From NCBI GenBank assembly GCA_009602735.1, contig WELA01011264.1, positions 1 to 50,670 on the forward strand: 50,670 bases of DNA, in the 5' to 3' direction. Below the pieces are notes generated by a model. The model was not told where the DNA came from, did not search any database, and worked only from the letters and a program-made list of their open reading frames with translations. Origin of the DNA: Mesotaenium endlicherianum (Eukaryota > Streptophyta > Zygnematophyceae > Zygnematales > Mesotaeniaceae). Made by a program: the position numbers and the translations under genes. Below, piece by piece: positions 18,893-30,892 of this stretch (position 1 is the stretch's first letter; each line of letters starts with the position of its first letter).

Positions 18893-20040
18893 TTAGAGAG
18901 GGGTCCCAGCCTCCCGAAGGTAAAACCGTGTCAACGCCCCTTTGGCATTTGTCAAATGGTCCTTCAATTTCCAGGTGTCCCCAGAGGCATCGTAACCCTT
19001 CCATTTGACCAGATATATCATGACATATTTAGATGATGTACGGACAGAGCGAGCTTCTAAAAGCTCATCAACCTCATATTCCTCAGGGTCACCTTCCCGA
19101 ACAGCGGAGACCGATCCCGGTTGGACAGGTAGCTGACCTGTGAACAGTGTGTCAACTTTTATGTACGGTTCCTGGAAGGAGACATTAAAGACTGGGTGAC
19201 CCTTGTATTCCGCTGACATGTTCAATTTGTAAGCATTCTGACCGACATGGCGCACCACCAAATATGAACCGACCCAAACCGGACCAAGCTTTTCTTGACC
19301 ACACCAGGCAGGTACAGGTGTTGAGAATGCAGTGTGACCAAATCCCCTTTTGAAAATGTCAGCTCTCGACGGTGTTGATTAGCGTATTTTTGTTTATTTC
19401 CCTGGGCTTTGTGCAGATTGTGTTGGACTTTTGACAGGGTGTCAGCAAACTTCTGAGTTAACTGGACAGAAACCGAATTGTCAATCCCCTCAGGGTGAGT
19501 TAAAGACTCCCCTAGTACATCTAATGGGGACTCTTGGGCTCCATCCAGACTGATGTCAAAAGGAGACCTTCCCTTTGACGCCTGCACCGCAATGTTGGCC
19601 GAAATTTGTGGCAATAGGTCATTCCAATTATCTTGTTTTTGGTTAATATATGCTCTCAGCACCTCTTGCAGAACTCGGTTAGTTCTTTCAATTTGCCCAT
19701 CAATCTGAGGGTGGTTTGTTGTGCTGAGCAACTGTTTGACTCCCATTAACCCCATTAAAGCTCTTCAGAACTTTTAGGTAAATTTTGAGTCTCTGTCTGA
19801 GAAAATATTAAAGATAGCCCATATTGGCATACTATATGGTTGTAGAATTGTCTCGCAATCTCGAGTGCAATTACTTTGACAGTGGTGGGGATGAAAATGA
19901 CCATTTTCATCAGTTTATCCACTACTACCAATATTGAATCGTGTCCACTGGCAATTCTTGTTAGTCTTACCACCCAGTCCATGGATATTGCCTTCTCCCT
20001 TCTCTCTCATTGGTGGACATAAGCAAGTAGGGTACACCCG
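18893..20040 (-). pseudogene. Chromovirus element D integrase with C-terminal chromodomain
   Basis: Integrase in three frames (about 20040-19755, 19755-19222, 19261-18893). The core has ISMDWV and ILVVVDKLMKMVIFIP. A central part reads NHPQIDGQIERTNRVLQEVL, including the position of the third catalytic acid, and SPFDISLDG. A GPF-like module (HIWWCAMSVRM, then YKGHPVFNVSFQEPY) follows. The last 60 residues form a chromodomain (VDELLEARS, YLVKWKGYDASGDTWK), which marks the clade as chromovirus and normally binds histone marks to target insertion. The N-terminal zinc finger is missing. At least two frameshifts inactivate it. Confidence 0.82.
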
Positions 20041-21106
20041 CGGTCGTTGTGATTTAAGTATAACGTTATGATGACGACAAATGGCGTCAGCCGCAACAGC
20101 CAAGATCGCGTCAGTTGCTAATCCAGGGCACGTGGCATGCGCCTAATCTATTAAACTTAGGAAGTTTGTCGCGCCATATCCCCCCTAGCCGTCGATCTCG
20201 CGTAGGGGGTCGGCGGAATTGTACCTCCGCCGGTCGACCAAGCCAAGGATTACCTTGGCCCAAGTCGGGTGGCGAGGCTGGCCCTCACATGGCCGTCTCC
20301 CTTGTTTCGACCAATCACATATCTCAATTTTAACCCACATGTAAATGACTAAATTTACCATCACACACCATGACCACGCGACGGGCGACAAACTTAAATT
20401 TTCTTGCAAGCGCCTCAAAGCGCCTGCACAGGCCAGAGTTGAGCTCCTCATGGTTCAGGCCCTCCGGGGTTAGAACTTGATGGGTGGGGGCTAAACTCTA
20501 GGCTGGCCTGTGTCGAACCCCATCGAGTTTCGCTCAGGTTTTTCTGAGGCTGAACCCTCTCGGGTTTGGCCCAAGGTTGACCTGAGGTTTTGACCTCTCC
20601 AGGTCAACCCAGCATTACGAGCTTGTTATCATCCACGTAAGAAACGGCGCACGTGAACGAGGTCGGCAACATTCGCCAACATGTTGGTCGCAAAATCTGG
20701 CTGCGGCTAGAACGACCAATCAAAAAAGTCAAAACGGATCTAGATTGTCATAACGCATTCATAAGCGAAAGCGACTTTTTAGTAAGAAGTCAATAGCCCT
20801 CGCTTTTGCAAAACGGTCGATTTTGGAAAACATTGTACTGTTTCCTGATTGGCCAATGATTTCGCGATTGGGATATAACTCCGCTTGCTAATTGGCCAGT
20901 GCTTTTGTGATTTGCATGTAACTCCGCTTGCAAGCGGAGAATCAGACGGAGAATTGTACTTATGAGCCGGAAAGTGGCGGAGTGAGGCCGAGGAATGCCT
21001 TTCTTCGCCTCCAACCCTCCGCTCAAATGTGGCGGAGAAACGGTCTTCTCCGCCTTGAAAAACACTTAACGAAATTGAGTTTTTGCACTAATCCCGTCCC
21101 AAAATG
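20041..21106. other. Unidentified 1-kb segment replacing RT/RNase H in element D
   Basis: Chromovirus homology stops inside RT at 21107 (after GAPLLF) and resumes near the integrase core. The segment between has no recognisable coding domain. It is rich in inverted repeats: GTTGACCTG/CAGGTCAAC (20576-20608) and a perfect 18-bp palindrome CTCCGCTTGCAAGCGGAG (20922-20939), with two TAACTCCGCTTG copies near 20876 and 20919. It could be a foldback or other non-autonomous insertion. No target-site duplication was found, and the RT loss implies deletion as well. Confidence 0.5.
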
Positions 21107-22149
21107 AAATAGGAGAGGTGCTCCATAAGGTGATTTACTGGGGGAAATATAATCATTTTTGTCCAGCTCTGCAATCTGTGTTTTCAACTCTTTGCTCTTC
21201 ACATAAGACAAGCCATAGGTGCGTTGCCAAGGTGACTGAGTCCCAGGTAATAAATCAATCTTATGATCTACATTCCTCTTAGGGGGCAGTCCTGGAGGAA
21301 TGTTAAAAACATCATCATACTGAGCAACAATTCCTGCAGCAGTAGGGTGCTCCGGAGGGCTCACCTTTTTCTCAACCACTTCTTCAGGTTGAGGAGGTAC
21401 CTCTTTAGCAGCAGACAGAATATTCTATCTTCCTTTTGGTTCCAGCTTTCGATGAACTCCATTGCATTCAGCAATTTGCATCCTCCTTGAAGCCTCTTCT
21501 TTTTCTTCATTTGCCATCCATACAGGACAAGAGCAAGAGCACTGGTGGGTGCCAAGTTAGTCTACCCATCACTGGCTCCTCTCACTTCAACTGTACCTCT
21601 GCTCCAACACACTTCAGCTTGATGTCTGTTAAGCCTAGACCTGCCTAGCATGAGATCATAACAGCCAGTGTTGAGTACCTCAAATGTAAGCGTTTCAGTT
21701 AGAACTGCAATGCCAGAATCTAACTGGACCTCAATAGGTTTGGTTGTAACCCCTCCCGGGATACTTGAGGCATCTCCAAGGAATATTTTTCTATTCCCTT
21801 GGGTGACAGTAGGCAACCTTAGCCGCTTAACTAAGTCCTTATGGATAAAAGTATGTGACACCCCTCCGTCAACAAATGCCCTCACCTTCCTACTTGCAAT
21901 CATACAATGCAATAGAATAGGGGGGATTGATTTTTCCTGACTTTCGAATTGTTCTCCTGGACATTAGGTGGAACAAGATCATCCAGAGTGTGTGCTGATG
22001 GTCTCCTTTATTTTTTTGTCAGGCATGCATAGTGAATCCAGTTTAGCACGACCCATAATACCTGCTACAAGGGCAGCTAGTGACGACTCACAATCTCTAG
22101 CATCCTCACAGTCAATAGACTGGATTACTGACTGTTGTTGTCTTTTAAA
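21107..22149 (-). pseudogene. Chromovirus element D pol, protease and start of RT
   Basis: Same order as element [11 protein letters not shown] after the slippery site, protease with FVDGGVSHTF (about 21850-21880), then [20 protein letters not shown] and the N-terminus of RT ([13 protein letters not shown]). Stops at about 21559 and 21360 and a shift near 21970 break it. The D-G-G in place of D-S/T-G recurs. Homology ends abruptly at 21107. Confidence 0.8.
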
Positions 22150-23585
22150 GGCTGGTCCTTTCTCTTGACCTTTGGAAGGTGCTTGACTCGACACTGCTCT
22201 CTGTAGTGATCCAGCAACTGGCAATGGTAGCAAGTAGATTTTGCTGAGGCTGGTCTCGGCTTAGTCCTACCACCACCCCTTCCATAGCCACCTCGAGAGT
22301 AACCACCTCTCCCTCTGGACTGCTTAGCATTATACTCATACCCATACTCATCGCCCTGATTGTCCTCAGCCTGGTCTCCTCCAATTGCATTGTGGGAACC
22401 ATGGGGTTTTTTGACAATCTTAGACACCAAAGCATTACTCTGGCGCTTGTGATTAAACTGCTGCTGATCCCAAGCATCAGCGTCCTGGATCAAGTCAGCC
22501 AGTTTCTCATACTTCTTTTCAACAAAATGACCTGAGACTTCGGATTTCAAGCCATATCTGAAGTATGCTATTCTATACCGCTCTGGCAACTCTGGCTGCT
22601 TCATCATGTTCTCTTGGAACTTTTGAGCAAACTCAGCAACTGAAGTGGTCTGCTTCAGTGTCAAGGAGATCATTGCACAGATAGCTTTCTCCTGCTGATT
22701 GATGACATATCAAACTTCTCATGCAACTTCTCGATAAACTCTACCCAAGTAGGGTCACTCACTTGTTAAGCCTTACGCTCTTCTTTCCAATACAGCCACC
22801 GGTCTACTGCACTACCTTTAAGTAGAGCACCAATGTGCCTGACCTTCTCGTATTCTTGCAATTTTGCGTAGTTCTCCAGCCACTGCTCAACATCAGCGAG
22901 AAACTTGATCAGGTAGTACTTTTTGTTTTCCTCAGGATCATCGTCCTGGGGAGGTTTTGGCTTAAGCTTACTAGGCCCTCCGCCACTACCACCAGTGGTT
23001 AGACACCCCAGTTGGTCTCTTTTGCGCAACAATGCCATCATGATCCTTTTGTCCTCCTGTTGGGACTGATACATGTTCGCCATTTGCGATTGCATTTGAA
23101 CAAATAAGGCTCCCAGATCTACATTTTGAGGTGGTAGCCCAGCAAACGCAGCTGCAGCAACATTAGCTCAATTAGTAGCAGCTTCGGCATTCCCGATTGC
23201 TGCCGCTCGGACTATGCCTGTTGCACTCAACTGTCTGCGTAAATGAGAGAGAGGTATGACAGTAGGCACAGCAGGAAGTTGGTTTCGGAGATTGGCCCTC
23301 TCTGCCATGTGCTCTTCCACCGTCCTTTCATCAAGGGCCCTCCTGTTTACCGCCTCCTCTACCTCTTTGGTTAAGTGCTCGTCCACTGCCAACTGGGCTG
23401 CTACTGCAGCAAGAGCTACTGCCTGCTCAGCAGCTTCTCTAGCTCCTGCATCGTGCAGCGTTTCCAAGTAGGTACGGGGTCCAAAGACGCAACATTTGTC
23501 CTGCCCTTTTACAATGTTATCATTGTCCTCAACCTCCATTTCTCGAGAGTTGGTAGTTAGTAGTTTGACACCTAGTCCTTACCAT
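22125..23585 (-). pseudogene. Chromovirus element D gag, broken and divergent at the N-terminus
   Basis: Starts at ATG 23585 (MVRTRCQT) and breaks in several places (open pieces 23168-23539, 22766-23095, 22125-22673). The capsid region and zinc knuckle (CYHCQLLDHYREQC, with the family spacing) match element A. The Ala-rich N-terminal region shares only the pattern (DAGAREAAEQAVALAAVAAQ), so D belongs to a separate subfamily. The slippery heptamer TTTAAAA lies at 22143-22149 in gag phase. Confidence 0.82.
22143..22149 (-). promoter_or_regulatory. -1 frameshift heptamer TTTAAAA (element D)
   Basis: Same heptamer and phase as in element A (T TTA AAA in gag frame, 22149 to 22143), eight codons before the gag stop. 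Conservation between divergent subfamilies supports its use. Confidence 0.7.
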
Positions 23586-23605
23586 ACACGACTACAATGA
23601 TAACT

Positions 23606-23617
23606 GCTCCGATACCA
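23606..23617 (-). other. Primer binding site, tRNA-Met (element D)
   Basis: Minus strand TGGTATCGGAGC, one base from the LTR. Confidence 0.82.
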
Positions 23618-23618
23618 T

Positions 23619-24367
23619 TGAAATGAATCAACTTACCAATAGGCAATTAACAATTAATAAAGATCTTCATATCAGCGAGTAATCTTTATGGTATTTTTTG
23701 TTAACTGATTATACAGCAAAATACAAACGTACTAGCTGTGGACAATACTCGCAAGTCAAATGCAAGTAAACGAGCATCAATAATGCAATCAGTAAACTCA
23801 TACATAAGCAAGGCTAGAAGACAGTACGTATCAATGGCTTCTTGCCTTGAATTCAGATATCTCTCAGTAAGCAGTACAAGAGAGTTGGCCTCGTTTCCGA
23901 ATGCCGAACTCGAGACCAATGTCTAGCATATGTACATGGAATGAGTTTACTGTTCATCGGCAAGTGCGATGGTACCGCCTACCCGGGAGTTAACCACGTT
24001 GGTAGGACTTCGGCTAACCACTTCCACAACCATCTCCCATCATCCCGAATCGCCATCCACCTTAAGGGTGTCATCTGGCCACTCATCTAGCACACCACAC
24101 TTAGATGCATAGCTAGGCAGTTCGCTGCTGTCGAGTACGGCAGCCAGCTGATTGTCAAAGAATGTGTCAGCAAGCTCACCCAAGTCAACGGGCTGACCTA
24201 ATGGACTTCAACCTGCTGCTCTCGGCTGAGTCATTTAACTAAGTATTAAGTATCCAGCAGGCTTAAATACAGCAGACTAAATATTAACTAAAGTTCACCA
24301 GGCTGAACTTATTTAACTATTATATCTAAATGAACAATATATCTATCCAATATACTGATTCATTACA
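23619..24367 (-). repeat. 5' LTR of element D (749 bp)
   Basis: Runs TGAAATGAATCA to TGATTCATTACA on the plus strand. It shares subfamily variants with the truncated LTR at 16171-16678. The insertion disrupted a hAT transposase gene, whose remainder starts at 24368. Confidence 0.85.
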
Positions 24368-25142
24368 GACTTCATCAAAGGATTGAGCTATAAACTTCCC
24401 ACTCTTGAATTTGCCGTTGAAGTTCACTGCCTTAACCATCTTCTCTCTCATAGGTGTGACAACGATGAAGTTGATGATAGGGCGCTTGGTAATGTCGGTT
24501 CTGGTACAACAAAACAAAGAAAGGACAAACTAGTTTACAAGCAACAAGCAGAGCAATGTAATAAGTTGCACTGAATTAGGCACACAAGCTACCAGCAGCA
24601 GGAATGAGAGCCAAATGAGGTATACAAAATGTACACGATTAAAGGTATAGTAAGTAGGTGTAGCAAATAACCTTTAGTACCATTCTTCTTCATTTCTCTG
24701 CTTTCAAGGCAAAAGCCTCCATAGTGCGCTCATGACGAGCACGCTTCTGCATCAACTTTTGGTGAGCAAGAGGAATCTTGTAGGATCTACATCTGTCAGC
24801 ATCATTGCATTGTGCAGCAAATAATGCTTGGACATTTTCAGGAACTTTAAGACAGCCCGAAATCCCTTGCCCCTGAACGCAACCCAAGTGATACCTAATC
24901 CTGTAAGCACCACCTAAGTTCTGACGTCCACAGTACTTACAATTATTGACAAATGCTCCCGGGGACCCAGCCTTTTCTACTTCATGAACATGATCATGCT
25001 TAGAAGGGGCAATGTCATTGACCTAACGCTTGCCTCTGTCAGCAGAAGTGAGCCTTGACGAGCTGCCAGGTGAAAGAAAGTCACACTCCTCATCTTCATC
25101 AGTATGTGCAAAAGAAGTGTTTCCACACTTAAAATCTTCCAT
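24368..25142 (-). pseudogene. hAT-like transposase N-terminal fragment (BED finger and DUF659-like start)
   Basis: Starts at ATG 25142 (MEDFKCGNTSF). A BED-type zinc finger region lies at about 24990-24830: CKYCGRQNLGGAYRIRYHLG. KVPENVQALF and an Arg/Lys-rich helix follow. An in-frame TAG at about 25025 and a break near 24690 interrupt it. A further piece (24517-24370; RPIINFIVVTPMREKMVKAV) resembles the DUF659 domain start of plant hAT proteins, where a disguised RNase H fold begins. The chromovirus LTR cuts it at 24367; the catalytic domain is not in the window. Confidence 0.6.
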
Positions 25143-26292
25143 CTCGGTAAGATGGTTACACTTCCAAAAAAAACGTGTATACGAGTGTGTGCTCACGTAG
25201 CACTAGTATACACGCTTAGAAATAACTTGGAAATGGCTCTTGGTTGCCATGACTTACCAAATTAATTTGCCGCGAGTTGATAGAAGCAATCCCACTTACG
25301 CCGTGGCTCATCCTTGTGTCAAGTTTTGATTGGGACAAGAAAGGATAAGCGTGGTAAATACAAATGTAATTGGTCACAAGAGAAGACGACGCGAACCGAA
25401 AACACAGAAACCTAAATTACAATGAGCATAGAGCGGGACAGCAGAGTTGGTGCACAAAGACGCCGATTACTTTCTCGCTCCCGCTGTGTACATTCTTTTT
25501 AGTGTGTTTGAGCAAAATCAGAGTTGGCAAGGCTGAAGTATGAAGTAACGAAATCAAGCACATTCGTGACTTCGCAAGTTGCCACAAAACAATGCCGGCA
25601 CTTCGCATTCGTGTGTCCAAGTGAGTCAGCAATTTTGGGCGCAGTATTGAAACTTTCAAACAAGCATTGAACTTGTTATAAACGGACGGTGTCGCACGTG
25701 CAAAAACTGACACTCGTTTTAAATAACCGACACCAGCGTATTCGGGCATATTTTGACGTATTTAGTTGAACTTCGCGTATCGTACAAATTGACTGTACGC
25801 CCATAAGTGTGAGCCGTATCCGGATTTTAAAACTAAGCTTGCAAAAGAACACAATTGTATGTACGTCATTATTAGTGTTTGGTGGAATTGTTTATCATTA
25901 TTGCAACATGGCAATGCATGCATGCTCCATGATGATGCAATGGCCGAGACTCGCGAGTAGCTTTACGAGGTGTAAATATTGATTTCCTATCTTGTATGCG
26001 TCAAATTGATATTAATCATCATAAACATTCACTCGTTATTTTGAAGCACACAAATGGGCAACCCATTCACCTGTACGACTTACCTTAACTATTGCACCCA
26101 CTTTTCTCTTGATTTTTCACTAAAGCCTGTCTTTAGTGCCTGAGGTTTGGTTCTTCCATTGTTTTGACTTATTCTTGTAGTAAAGCATAGGCCCTTATAG
26201 TCTATTGTAAACAAAACATGTAACGCCTATGGAAGCCTTTTGAGATAACAAACAATTACAACTCATTATTCAAAAATTATGTCAACTCTAGG
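25143..26292. other. Intergenic, no supported gene
   Basis: Upstream of the hAT remnant. Short frames on both strands show no family features. It may contain the hAT promoter and terminal repeat. Moderately AT-rich. Confidence 0.4.
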
Positions 26293-26297
26293 TGATC
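26293..26297. other. Target-site duplication TGATC (left copy; right copy 30893-30897)
   Basis: TGATC precedes the left LTR and recurs directly after the right LTR. Five bases is the usual duplication size for LTR retrotransposons. Confidence 0.65.
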
Positions 26298-27014
26298 TAA
26301 AAGGGAAGAGGGGTGCGAGGAGTGCGCGCACACACACTCACGCACCCTCACCCGCGAGTGGAAGCGTGCACGAGGACCTTTCCTAGTTGCATACACAAGG
26401 TGGAGTGGCCTGGTGGTGCGCCACCCTCGCAAGAGCAAGAGAGCTACATGAGAGAAAAATAGAAAAGAGCTCCCCTTTATTCAGAAAAGTCGTGTACAAG
26501 GTAAGAAGGTTAGACTATAGTAGACTAGACTCCCTCTACTTCTTTGAGCTTCCTATTTATGCTTCAACTCAAAGTGTCCTCTCTAGCAAAGTACCTCCAA
26601 AACCTTCAACTATGCCTCCTTCCATGCAGGTGACCTTGCCTTGTTGGACAAGCTAGCACACTCACACACACACAATCACACTAGAATATTCTATTACACA
26701 ATCCACTAACTCCTCACCAAGTTTCTAGAAATTCCACGATCACTTTGTCATTCTACGTATTCGTACGTAGTTTCTGGAACCATCATGATTCAATATCCTA
26801 CTCCCTGGCCTCCATCCGAAATTTTCGTCACTGGACCTGTCCTTGTCACTAAATTGAATCTGTGACATTTACATTTCACTAAAAATTCCCAAAACTTTGA
26901 ACTTTCTCCATACTTATCCAAACGACTTGAAACAAAGACCAAAATTCTTCTAAGATCACACTCTATACATATAAAATGCTAGAAGAATACAAAATACACT
27001 TTCATAACCTTACG
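26298..27014 (-). repeat. 3' LTR of LARD-like element
   Basis: Aligns along its length with 30175-30892. The outer base pairs are decayed (starts TA rather than TG, ends TACG rather than TACA). Contains CTATTTATGC, a possible TATA box in either reading. Confidence 0.8.
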
Positions 27015-30000
27015 TCATCCCCCTCCTTAAGATGCGACGTCCTCGGCGCATACTAAGCATAAGTGACGTCATATGAGATATTGAACTCACATATACGCTA
27101 GACAAATACATAAACACAGATATTATAAAAGTTACAGGTCTTGAACAGGCTCCAGGATGATACCCAATACTCCAAACTTGCTCCACTTAGTAAAAGCTCC
27201 ATCACATACGTTGGCTCCACACATAGCGTCTCCTTACACAAATGCATCTTCGTCTTCAACTCCTTCTTTTTAAAATAGGCCAATATCTTCATGAAGGCTG
27301 TAACATACTCCCCCCATCATGTCCACATACTTCATAGCTGGATTCAAGACATAATAGTCCGCCAAATCGCCAAATACTCATTCTTCGCCCTCTTGGACAA
27401 GTGGCAACTCCTCGCCGCGCCATGTGGCTTACTCGTGGTGCTCTTATAATTTTGACCAGGTTACATCATGAACCTGACTCCACTAAGATCTTGAACCTTC
27501 TGGTACCCTTGGCTACCTCTAGCTCTAAGCCGAACTCCTTATAGAGGTATTGCACTCTCTCACTCGTGTGCGCGACTCGTGGTGACCTCTCAAGACGCCA
27601 AGTGGCACCCCCATGACTTTTTCTTGTTATTTTTGACCTGAAAATTTTGCAATCTATGAAATATCATACCTCTGAACTCACCGGTAAGCTTTACTTCCTC
27701 ATTTTCTAAGCCCAATACCATAAAATCAAATTGCATCTTGTTTCACACATGTGGCTCCCACGGCAGTCCAACAGACCTCCATGTGGCACTGTCAGGACTT
27801 AATCTAATATTTTTATTACAAATTTACTTTTTTCTAAATCAGAACCCATAGGACTACCTCTCCACAAAACTTCAGAATCTGAATCAAAGTCTAACTCTTA
27901 AACGAGATAGTCACTTTGTGCCACACGCTCGTTGGACACACACGAGCGCAACACGTATCAAGCTCCCGCGCCTACAAATGGCACATGCTTAAACCCCTAA
28001 TTCTGAAATTTGACTATGACTCAGGGCATGCCTCATACCAGATTTACCACCTCATGTAGGACTTCCAGTAAAAATATTTCCCACTCTCCCTTACATAGGC
28101 AACAAAGTAGCCAAAATCTGCCGACTTTTACCCTCGCGCTCGCTTACCCGTAAGACCCTCAAACATGGACAGATTTGAGTGACTTCCAAGATCTTGCTCT
28201 CAAACGACTTTCCACTTCAAATCTCTTAGTTACAACTGAAATCATGGGACTGGCTTGACCTTGCTTACAAGCACTATAAACAACTATAACACTCCCCCCC
28301 CTCATCATGAAGGTAAGGCGCTTACCATTCAAGTGTCCAAGTCTAGATCTTACGCCTCTCTCATCTCCATCTTAGGCAGGACATATCAACCCCATAAGTC
28401 TTGGTCTCCTCCTCATAGGTTTATACCCATTAAGTCGTAGGCTCCAGCAACGATAATAATTTTCAAAAGGCACGTAGTCTCGCTCGTGGTGCACCAAACT
28501 CTATCATAGTCTTCTTCTTGGCTAGATACTCACTCTCGCATAATCCTAGCTCTCCTTGAAGGTAAGTCTTTACACCAAGCTCCAAGAAACACACTTGGAA
28601 TACCTCCAAGAACTCCATAACTTGGGCATACGCACTTACTCTTAGTACTTGCACCTCATCTTGTGCTCGCACACACTTCGTCTTGCAAGCGGGCTCCTCT
28701 TGAGCTCACTTTCTAGGAGCTCCTCCACTTGAGCAGTTGGGGTCTGCTCTATATATGAGCAAGGGGACCATACACCTCTACTTGCTCCACTGGCGATGCG
28801 CACTTCGCCAAGGGTGTTAGAAGGCACGCTTTGCTCTATGCGATGACCGGGCCAAGGTCACCAAAGCAAGCGCTTCTCCTTCACCTTCACCTTCCCGCAT
28901 CGCTTCTTTGCTAGCGGGCTGAAGATAGCTACTTGTGGTCTTATCTACCTCTACCTATTTCACTATCTTCACTTGACCATACTTCTCCGTGGTCTTCACT
29001 TGACCCGTGCACTAAAGCACTAGAGGATAGGCTACTCTCTTTGTGCAACCCCTTCCACATGCTTAGCTTCTTGAGTACACTCTAGCCTTGGTCACCCCAA
29101 TGACACTTCGTATTACTAAATCCAGCTTGCCTTGGTGCTCTACTTTCACATGAAGAGCTTCCATAGATGCACCAAAAATCTGCCCTTTAGCTATGCCATC
29201 ACACAACTATTGGCACACGCACTTCAAGTGGGAGACATCTCTTGCACTAGCCCTTTTGCACCAACATTATACCTTGCTTCTTCTTCCACACCATAGGCTT
29301 GTCTTCATCATAGATCTCAACTTCAAGTAAACCATAGTAGTTTTATTCAGAAGGAAAGAAAAAATTGAATTTGAAAGACTCCATCTCCACTTATCTTGCT
29401 TGAAGAAAAATCTGGATTACTTCTTCTTGCTCCATACCTTCTCCACGGCGCTTCTCTTCACTTGAGGCTTTTTCAACCTCCATACAAAGTACCAAGCTCC
29501 ATCATGGCTAGCCAATAATTTCCAGTGGCTTTATAGGAGTGATACAAGGCAACCCAAATCTGGCCACATACTTGGCCAACTTGGTGCAACACCCCGGTGC
29601 ACCCTCTCTTGAGCTTCTCATGAGCTCCTCTTGAGGTTGCGGGTGCTATGCCCGCCAAAGCTCCTAGACTTGCAAGTACGCAAGCTTGCTAAGTCCCCGG
29701 TTGCCTACTCTTAATATGTGCTCCACCTTCATTGTCCACCTGTTATAAAGAAGGGCACACACTCCTTTCTAGCCACCAACACCTCTATGCCAAGGCCCCC
29801 TCAAAGAAAGTGCTTAAAACCAAAGAGCTTGCATCTCTAAGGAGAAATCCAGTCGTGTGAACTCCAGATTTTTTTTGTGCTCATATGTCTCCATACTCAA
29901 ACTAAGGATGCTTTATACTACTTACATCACTACCATGCTTGAACAAAGAAGACGTACAAAAATCTGGTTGCTTTCAAGTTAACACTTCTTGGAGCACCTC

Positions 30001-30162
30001 CCTCTTCCCATCTCCTCCCTCCTTCAAGAGAGTGAGATGCTAGCTTGCATCAACGTCTTCATGGCTGCCCTTAGCAACTTATAAGTCATCTTTGCTTCTC
30101 CTCTCTACACTTCGACAAGCATCACCAACCAAAGCTCCTCCTCCAAATGAAGCAACTAGGTA

Positions 30163-30174
30163 GCTCCGATACCA
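30163..30174 (-). other. Primer binding site, tRNA-Met (LARD-like element)
   Basis: Minus strand TGGTATCGGAGC immediately adjoins the LTR. It is identical to the site of the chromovirus family, although the LTRs are unrelated. Confidence 0.8.
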
Positions 30175-30892
30175 TGTGAATGGGGAGAGGGGTGCGGGGA
30201 GGGAGCCCACACACTCACGCACCCTCACCCCCGAGTGAAAGCGTGCACGATGATCTTTCCTAGTTGCATACACAAGGTGGAGTGGCCTGGTGGTGCGCCA
30301 CCCTCGCAAGAGCAAGAGAGCTACATGAGAGAGAAATAGAAAAGAGCTCCCTTTATTAAGAAAAGTCGTGTACAAGATAAGAAGGTTAGATTATAGTAGA
30401 CTAGACTCCCTCTACTTCTTTGTGCTTTCTATTTATGCTTCAACTCTAAGAGTCCTCTCTAGCAAAGTACCTCAAAAACCTTCAACTATGGCTCCTTCCA
30501 TGTAAGTGACCTTTGCCTTCTTGGACAAGCTAGCACACTCACACACACACAATCACTCTCTAGATTATTCTATAACACAATCCACTAACTCGTCACGAAG
30601 TTTCTAGAAATTCCACGATCACTTTGGCATTCTGCGTAATCGTACGTAGTTTCTGAAACAATCATGATTCAATGTTGTACTCCTTGGCCTCCAACCGAAA
30701 TTTTCGTCACTGGACCTGTCCTTGTCACTAAATTGAATCTGTGACATTAAAACTCAATAAAAACTTCTAAAACTCATAACTTTCTCAATACTTATCCAAA
30801 CGACTTGAAACAAAGACCAAAATTCTTCTAAGATCGCACTCCATACATATAAAATGCTAGAAAAATACAAAGTACACTCTCATAACCCTACA
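30175..30892 (-). repeat. 5' LTR of LARD-like element
   Basis: Starts TGTGAATGGGGAG and ends CATAACCCTACA on the plus strand, an intact TG...CA LTR of 718 bp, followed by TGATC. Confidence 0.82.

Larger units (their letters stand above)
16171..24367 (-). mobile_element. Chromovirus element D, near full length, RT region replaced
   Basis: Read on the minus strand: 5' LTR (23619-24367), primer site, gag, -1 slippery site, protease, start of RT, then an unrelated 1-kb segment (about 20041-21106), integrase core, GPF-like module and chromodomain, the env-position ORF, polypurine tract and a truncated 3' LTR (16171-16678). Its two LTRs share variants (for example GCATAGCTAGGCAGTTCGCT) that the other LTRs lack, so both belong to one element or subfamily. 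Gag diverges from A and B mainly at the N-terminus. It is the only copy here that shows the order of the whole family. Confidence 0.78.
26298..30892 (-). mobile_element. Non-autonomous LTR retrotransposon (LARD-like), 4.6 kb
   Basis: Two LTRs of about 718 bp in direct orientation flank a 3.16-kb internal region (27015-30174). On the minus strand it has a tRNA-Met primer site next to the right LTR and a purine-rich AAGGAGGGGGATGA tract before the left LTR. It is bounded by TGATC. No gag or pol motif appears in either strand of the interior, only frames under 100 codons. The interior is pyrimidine-rich on the plus strand with many CTTG/CTCC words. It therefore fits a large retrotransposon derivative mobilised in trans. 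The two LTRs differ at several percent of sites by eye, so insertion is not recent. Confidence 0.8.

Noticed and set aside
20460-20640. Possible tRNA or tRNA-derived element
   Set aside because: Words resembling GGTTCGA-type boxes occur, but no cloverleaf could be built by eye.
25417-25749. Minus-strand 110-codon ORF upstream of the hAT remnant
   Set aside because: No motif, no homologous copy in the window, and no fit to hAT structure.
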